From NCBI GenBank assembly GCA_028284955.1, contig JANQQS010000004.1, forward strand, positions 1 to 52,487: a DNA stretch of 52,487 nucleotides. Direction: 5' to 3'. The notes beneath the pieces were generated by a model that did no database searches, was not told the origin of the DNA, and saw nothing but the letters and a program-made list of their open reading frames with translations. A program made the position numbers and the translations under genes. Below are positions 49,669 to 52,487 of this stretch, piece after piece. Numbering within the stretch: position 1 is the first letter of the stretch; the number at the start of each line of letters is the position of its first letter. The stretch comes from Myxococcota bacterium. GTDB taxonomy: Bacteria > Myxococcota_A > Polyangia > Polyangiales > Houyiibacteriaceae.

Positions 49669-51048
49669 GTGTTTCGCGGACGAATTCGGACGATTCATTT
49701 TGTTGGTATCGGTGGTGTCGGAATGAGCGGTATCGCGGAGGTGCTGCTCGACTACGGGTACACCGTGACCGGATCGGATCGCCGCGAAAACGACTACACT
49801 CGACGTTTGCTGAAAAAAGGCGCGACCATCCACGTGGGTCATGCCGGGGCGCATGTCGAAACGGCAGACGTTGTGGTGTTTTCGTCGGCTGTACCAGCGA
49901 ACAATCCGGAGCTCCTCGAAGCCCGCAAGCGCGCCATTCCGGTGATTCCCCGTGCGGAGATGCTTGGCGAGTTGATGCGCCTCAAGGATGGGATCGGAAT
50001 CGCGGGTTCGCACGGGAAAACCACCACGACATCGCTGGTGGCTACCGTTCTGCGCGACGCAGGCCTCGACCCCACCGTGGTGATCGGCGGGAAGTTGAAC
50101 GCGCTGGGGTCCGGTGCGACCCGCGGTGCGGGCGATCTACTCGTCGCCGAGGCAGACGAATCTGATGGATCGTTTCTCCATCTGACTCCTGTGATTGCGG
50201 TGATCACGAACATCGATCCGGAACATTTGGACTACTACGGAGCCCTTGAGGACGTGAAGGAGGCATTCGTTCGTTTTGCCAATCGCGTTCCGTTTTATGG
50301 CTTGGTGGTGGGCTGTCTGGACCACCCCAACGTTCAAGCGATTCTGCCTCGCGTGGATAAGCGCATTGCGACCTACGGCCTCGCCGCACAGGCCGACTAC
50401 CGAGCCAGAAACCCTCGCGTCACCGGTCTTACGAGCAGTTTCGAAGTCGTACGCAGAGGCGAATCGCTGGGCGAGTTTAAGGTGAATATGCCGGGCATTC
50501 ACAATGTGCTCAACGCGATGGCCACGATCGCCGTAGCGGACGAGCTTGGGGTACCCCACAAGGAGCTTCGTGAGGCGCTGCGCACGTTCGGAGGAGTACA
50601 ACGAAGGTTTACCGTCCTCGGAGAAGTCGAAGGAATCACGGTGGTGGACGACTATGGTCACCACCCTGCCGAAGTACAAGTGACCTTGGAAGCTGCGCAA
50701 CGAGCCTATGGTGGGCGCATCGTGGTCATCTTCCAGCCGCACCGATATACGCGTACCCACCACCTTTTCGCGGAGCTTACCCGCGCATTCAATCGCGCCG
50801 ATATGCTTTACCTGAGCGACGTCTACGCGGCTGGAGAAGAGCCCATTGCCGGAGCCGATTCAGCGGCATTGGCAGAAGCTATTCGCGCGCACGGCCACCG
50901 CGACGTGAACTACGTTCCCCACCTCGACGATATTGTCGAATCGGTTCACCACAGACTGCAAGAAGGTGACGTGGTGATTACTCTGGGAGCCGGAGACATC
51001 ACGCGGACGGGGCCATCGTTACTCGCCCGGCTATCTGGGGCAACGTAG
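49669..51048 (+). CDS. murC: UDP-MurNAc-L-alanine ligase MurC
   Basis: A 459-aa Mur ligase that adds L-alanine to UDP-MurNAc. Motifs: [18 protein letters not shown] near the N-terminus, ATP loop GSHGKTT (113-119), [30 protein letters not shown] and [13 protein letters not shown] 49669 begins the conserved [11 protein letters not shown] segment. It is separated from murG by a 302-bp repeat-bearing gap, unlike all upstream junctions. No murB or ddl follows; ftsQ begins about 50 bp after the stop. Confidence 0.97.
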   Translation: MFRGRIRTIHFVGIGGVGMSGIAEVLLDYGYTVTGSDRRENDYTRRLLKKGATIHVGHAGAHVETADVVVFSSAVPANNPELLEARKRAIPVIPRAEMLGELMRLKDGIGIAGSHGKTTTTSLVATVLRDAGLDPTVVIGGKLNALGSGATRGAGDLLVAEADESDGSFLHLTPVIAVITNIDPEHLDYYGALEDVKEAFVRFANRVPFYGLVVGCLDHPNVQAILPRVDKRIATYGLAAQADYRARNPRVTGLTSSFEVVRRGESLGEFKVNMPGIHNVLNAMATIAVADELGVPHKELREALRTFGGVQRRFTVLGEVEGITVVDDYGHHPAEVQVTLEAAQRAYGGRIVVIFQPHRYTRTHHLFAELTRAFNRADMLYLSDVYAAGEEPIAGADSAALAEAIRAHGHRDVNYVPHLDDIVESVHHRLQEGDVVITLGAGDITRTGPSLLARLSGAT

Positions 51049-51098
51049 CGCGTTCTTTGACCAAACCGGCCTCGGCAGGCGACAACTATGACGGCGGA

Positions 51099-52091
51099 AT
51101 GCCGATGTCTCGAAACAACACCCGTTCGGCGCGGGCGAAGCACAAAACCTCGCCTCGCACGCCCCGAAACCGAGCGTCTGGAAACCGAGCGTCCGGAAAC
51201 CCAGCGCCCGGAAACCCAGCGCCCGGAAACCCAGCGCGGCGGAATCGTCGGCGACCGGCTCCATCCACGGAGCCCGAATCATCTCTCCCGGACGACGTTT
51301 CGCGCTCGCGGACGAACTTTTGGCAACGCGTCAAACGACCACTGCTTCTCGCGTTTAAGATCGCCGCGGTTGGGCTCGTCGCAGCAGGAGCCTGGGGGGG
51401 CTACCGGCTCCTTGAACGCTACGTCACGACTGCGCCCGCATTTGCTATCAAACTCATTGAGATTTCCGGAGATGACCGGGTCTCTCAGGCGATGGTCCGC
51501 CGGACGGCGGGCATTGAAGTTGGTCACAACGTGTTCGTCGCGTCGGAACATGTCTTACGCCGTCGACTTCTTCGTCATCCGTGGATAGCCGAGGCGCGCG
51601 TATACCGACGGCTTCCTGACAAGATTTCGATCGAAATCGAGGAGCATCGAGCCGTCGCCATGCTCGCCATGGAAGGGTTGTACCTGGTCGGCTCCGAAGC
51701 GACCGTGTTCAAACCGGTCGAAGCCGAGGACCCCCACGACCTTCCGGTGGTCACGGGAGTAGACCGGGCTCGGTTTACCCGAAATCGAGCATATCGGACA
51801 TCTATGCTGCTCAAGATCGTGGCACTGATGCATGACTATCGCAGCGCAGGCCTTTGGCGCCGCGAACCAATTTCGGAAATTCACGTGGAGGACGACAAAT
51901 CGCTTACCCTCTACGTCAATGAAGACGCCATGCGTGTGGGGCTCGGAAAGGGACCGTACCTAGCGAAGCTACGCAAGCTTCGCCGAGTTCTTGACCGGCT
52001 CAAAGAAGACCACGCACGCGCGGAGTACGTTCACCTCGACAACCTCCGCCGTCCTGACCGAGTGACCGTCCGACTCAAACACGACGAATAG
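51099..52091 (+). CDS. ftsQ: Cell division protein FtsQ
   Basis: A 330-aa bitopic division protein. The basic cytoplasmic tail contains five pentapeptides RASGN, RASGN, PAPGN, PAPGN, PARRN (residues 25-49). One transmembrane helix (about 81-100) is followed by a POTRA domain (about 115-180, IKLIEISGDDRVS, HPWIAEARVYRRLPDKISIEIEE) and the FtsQ-type beta domain. It links early and late division proteins. ATG 51099 is preferred; ATG 51105 and TTG 51057 share the frame. FtsA does not follow within the window. Confidence 0.92.
   Translation: MPMSRNNTRSARAKHKTSPRTPRNRASGNRASGNPAPGNPAPGNPARRNRRRPAPSTEPESSLPDDVSRSRTNFWQRVKRPLLLAFKIAAVGLVAAGAWGGYRLLERYVTTAPAFAIKLIEISGDDRVSQAMVRRTAGIEVGHNVFVASEHVLRRRLLRHPWIAEARVYRRLPDKISIEIEEHRAVAMLAMEGLYLVGSEATVFKPVEAEDPHDLPVVTGVDRARFTRNRAYRTSMLLKIVALMHDYRSAGLWRREPISEIHVEDDKSLTLYVNEDAMRVGLGKGPYLAKLRKLRRVLDRLKEDHARAEYVHLDNLRRPDRVTVRLKHDE
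51171..51245 (+). repeat. 15-bp tandem repeat, codon-phased, in ftsQ
   Basis: Five 15-bp units with codon pattern NNN-GCG-NCN-GGA-AAC (last one degenerate), two of them identical. They match the ccoQ repeat in phase, length and peptide (RASGN in both). Confidence 0.88.
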
Positions 52092-52392
52092 GCTGTGCAT
52101 TTCTTTTCTGGAGGGTCTGGCCGCAGCCCCTCCCCCCACGGAATACGATTCCGCGGGGCCCCCCTCCCGACGCCGCTTCGCGCTGCGCGGGGGCCCCTAC
52201 GCCCCCTTGCTCTCTTTCTGCGGTGTTGTGGTGAACTGCTTTCTTTGTGCGGTGTTCGTGGTGAACTGTGGTCGGGCAAGCTGGTCCAACTGTGTCCGGA
52301 AGGTGCATCTTTGTCCTAAGTCCGGCCGCTTCGCGTCCGCCCCACCGCGAAGCGGCGGGGCCCCGGCAGTTTCCCCTTACGCAACCAGGTCA
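52092..52392. other. Hairpin-rich gene-free stretch after ftsQ
   Basis: No gene seen. GC-rich hairpins follow the ftsQ stop: GGAGGG/CCCTCC (52110-52133); CGGAAT-ACG-ATTCCG extended by CCCC/GGGG (52134-52158); GGGGCCCCC/GGGGGCCCC (52155-52197). A direct repeat of TGCGGTGTT ... GTGGTGAACTG occurs twice (52218-52267 region), and an 11-bp perfect hairpin GCCGCTTCGCG/CGCGAAGCGGC lies at 52325-52356. No T-run, so not classical terminators, but transcription may end here. Confidence 0.6.
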
Positions 52393-52468
52393 CGTGCGTC
52401 CTGGCGGGGGAGCTTGGGTGAATCGGCGGGGTCGTACCCCGACGAGAGGGTCTGGGTGCCAGACCCTC
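52393..52468. repeat. Dispersed repeat B, copy 2
   Basis: Matches 32415-32490 at 73 of 76 positions. Hairpin arms are GAGGGTCTGG (52446-52455) and CCAGACCCTC (52459-52468). A TGA on the minus strand lies at 52467-52469, the same place as the stop of the aldo/keto reductase in copy 1, which suggests that a minus-strand gene enters from beyond the right edge and ends here. Confidence 0.88.
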
Positions 52469-52487
52469 AAACAACAGAGCCCAGACC

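Noticed and set aside
51057-51098. FtsQ start at TTG 51057
   Set aside because: No ribosome-binding site and only non-conserved residues added; ATG 51099 preferred, though not proven.
1-52487. tRNA, rRNA, CRISPR array or intact transposase
   Set aside because: No cloverleaf, rRNA core sequence, regularly spaced repeats or DDE/HUH transposase motifs noticed.

Overview
The window looks like a chromosomal segment of a GC-rich deltaproteobacterium of the Myxococcota type. This rests on family content, not on any search: an abundance of predicted lipoproteins and exported beta-propeller proteins, MopE-type Asp/Cys-rich motifs, the Cys-rich SNGCET / CGACG module, a TIGR02147 regulator, an MglA-like GTPase, a transmembrane Ser/Thr kinase with an HRDLSPHN loop, and TPR/membrane-helix proteins paired with lipoproteins. 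I saw no tRNA, rRNA, CRISPR array, phage genes or intact transposase.

Layout. 1-9.3 kb: accessory cell-envelope and sensing genes (TIGR02147 regulator with its coupled lipoprotein, two-domain fasciclin lipoprotein, inward-rectifier K+ channel coupled to a MEKHLA sensor, TPR protein with a coupled SBBP-propeller lipoprotein, glycosyltransferase with an overlapping radical SAM enzyme). 9.5-16.9 kb: a tightly packed cbb3 cytochrome oxidase operon ccoI-ccoS-ccoNO-ccoQ-ccoP-ccoG, with fused subunits I and II and a mono-haem CcoP. 17-20 kb: rapZ-ptsH-ptsI, a phosphotransfer relay without sugar permeases. 20-36.6 kb: a second accessory region with two Cys-rich or metal-binding lipoproteins, an AlkD-like glycosylase, an MglA-like GTPase coupled to a PocR histidine kinase, a Ser/Thr kinase, a second TPR/lipoprotein pair, a BNR-propeller protein, an aldo/keto reductase, and HDOD-GGDEF and HDOD signalling proteins. 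37.2-52.1 kb: the division and cell-wall (dcw) cluster mraZ-rsmH-ftsL-ftsI-murE-murF-mraY-murD-ftsW-murG, then murC and ftsQ. Most junctions in it are 4-bp stop/start overlaps, and the promoter side shows four MraZ-type TGGNN boxes at 10-bp spacing.

The most unusual content is non-coding. Two families of short dispersed repeats (A: 2-100, 22338-22429, 49367-49465; B: 32415-32490, 52393-52468) carry hairpins whose pairing is kept while the bases change, and several copies sit exactly at the stop codon of a gene, like 3'-UTR or terminator elements. Both interruptions of the otherwise gapless dcw cluster (murG/murC and after ftsQ) are occupied by these repeats. They occur near tracts of GAN-NCN hexamers that would encode Asp/Glu-Ser/Ala/Pro runs. 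The gene-free stretch 33.3-34.05 kb holds four palindromic structures, ending in a 184-nt sequence that folds on paper into a three-way junction; its only two non-Watson-Crick positions are G-U wobbles on the plus strand. A 15-bp, codon-phased repeat encoding xA(S/P)(G/R)N pentapeptides appears in the disordered tails of two unrelated proteins, CcoQ and FtsQ.

Functionally the window joins envelope growth (dcw cluster), low-oxygen respiration (cbb3) and carbon/nitrogen phosphorelay signalling (RapZ-HPr-EI) with lineage-specific envelope lipoproteins and sensors. Functions of most lipoproteins cannot be read from sequence alone.
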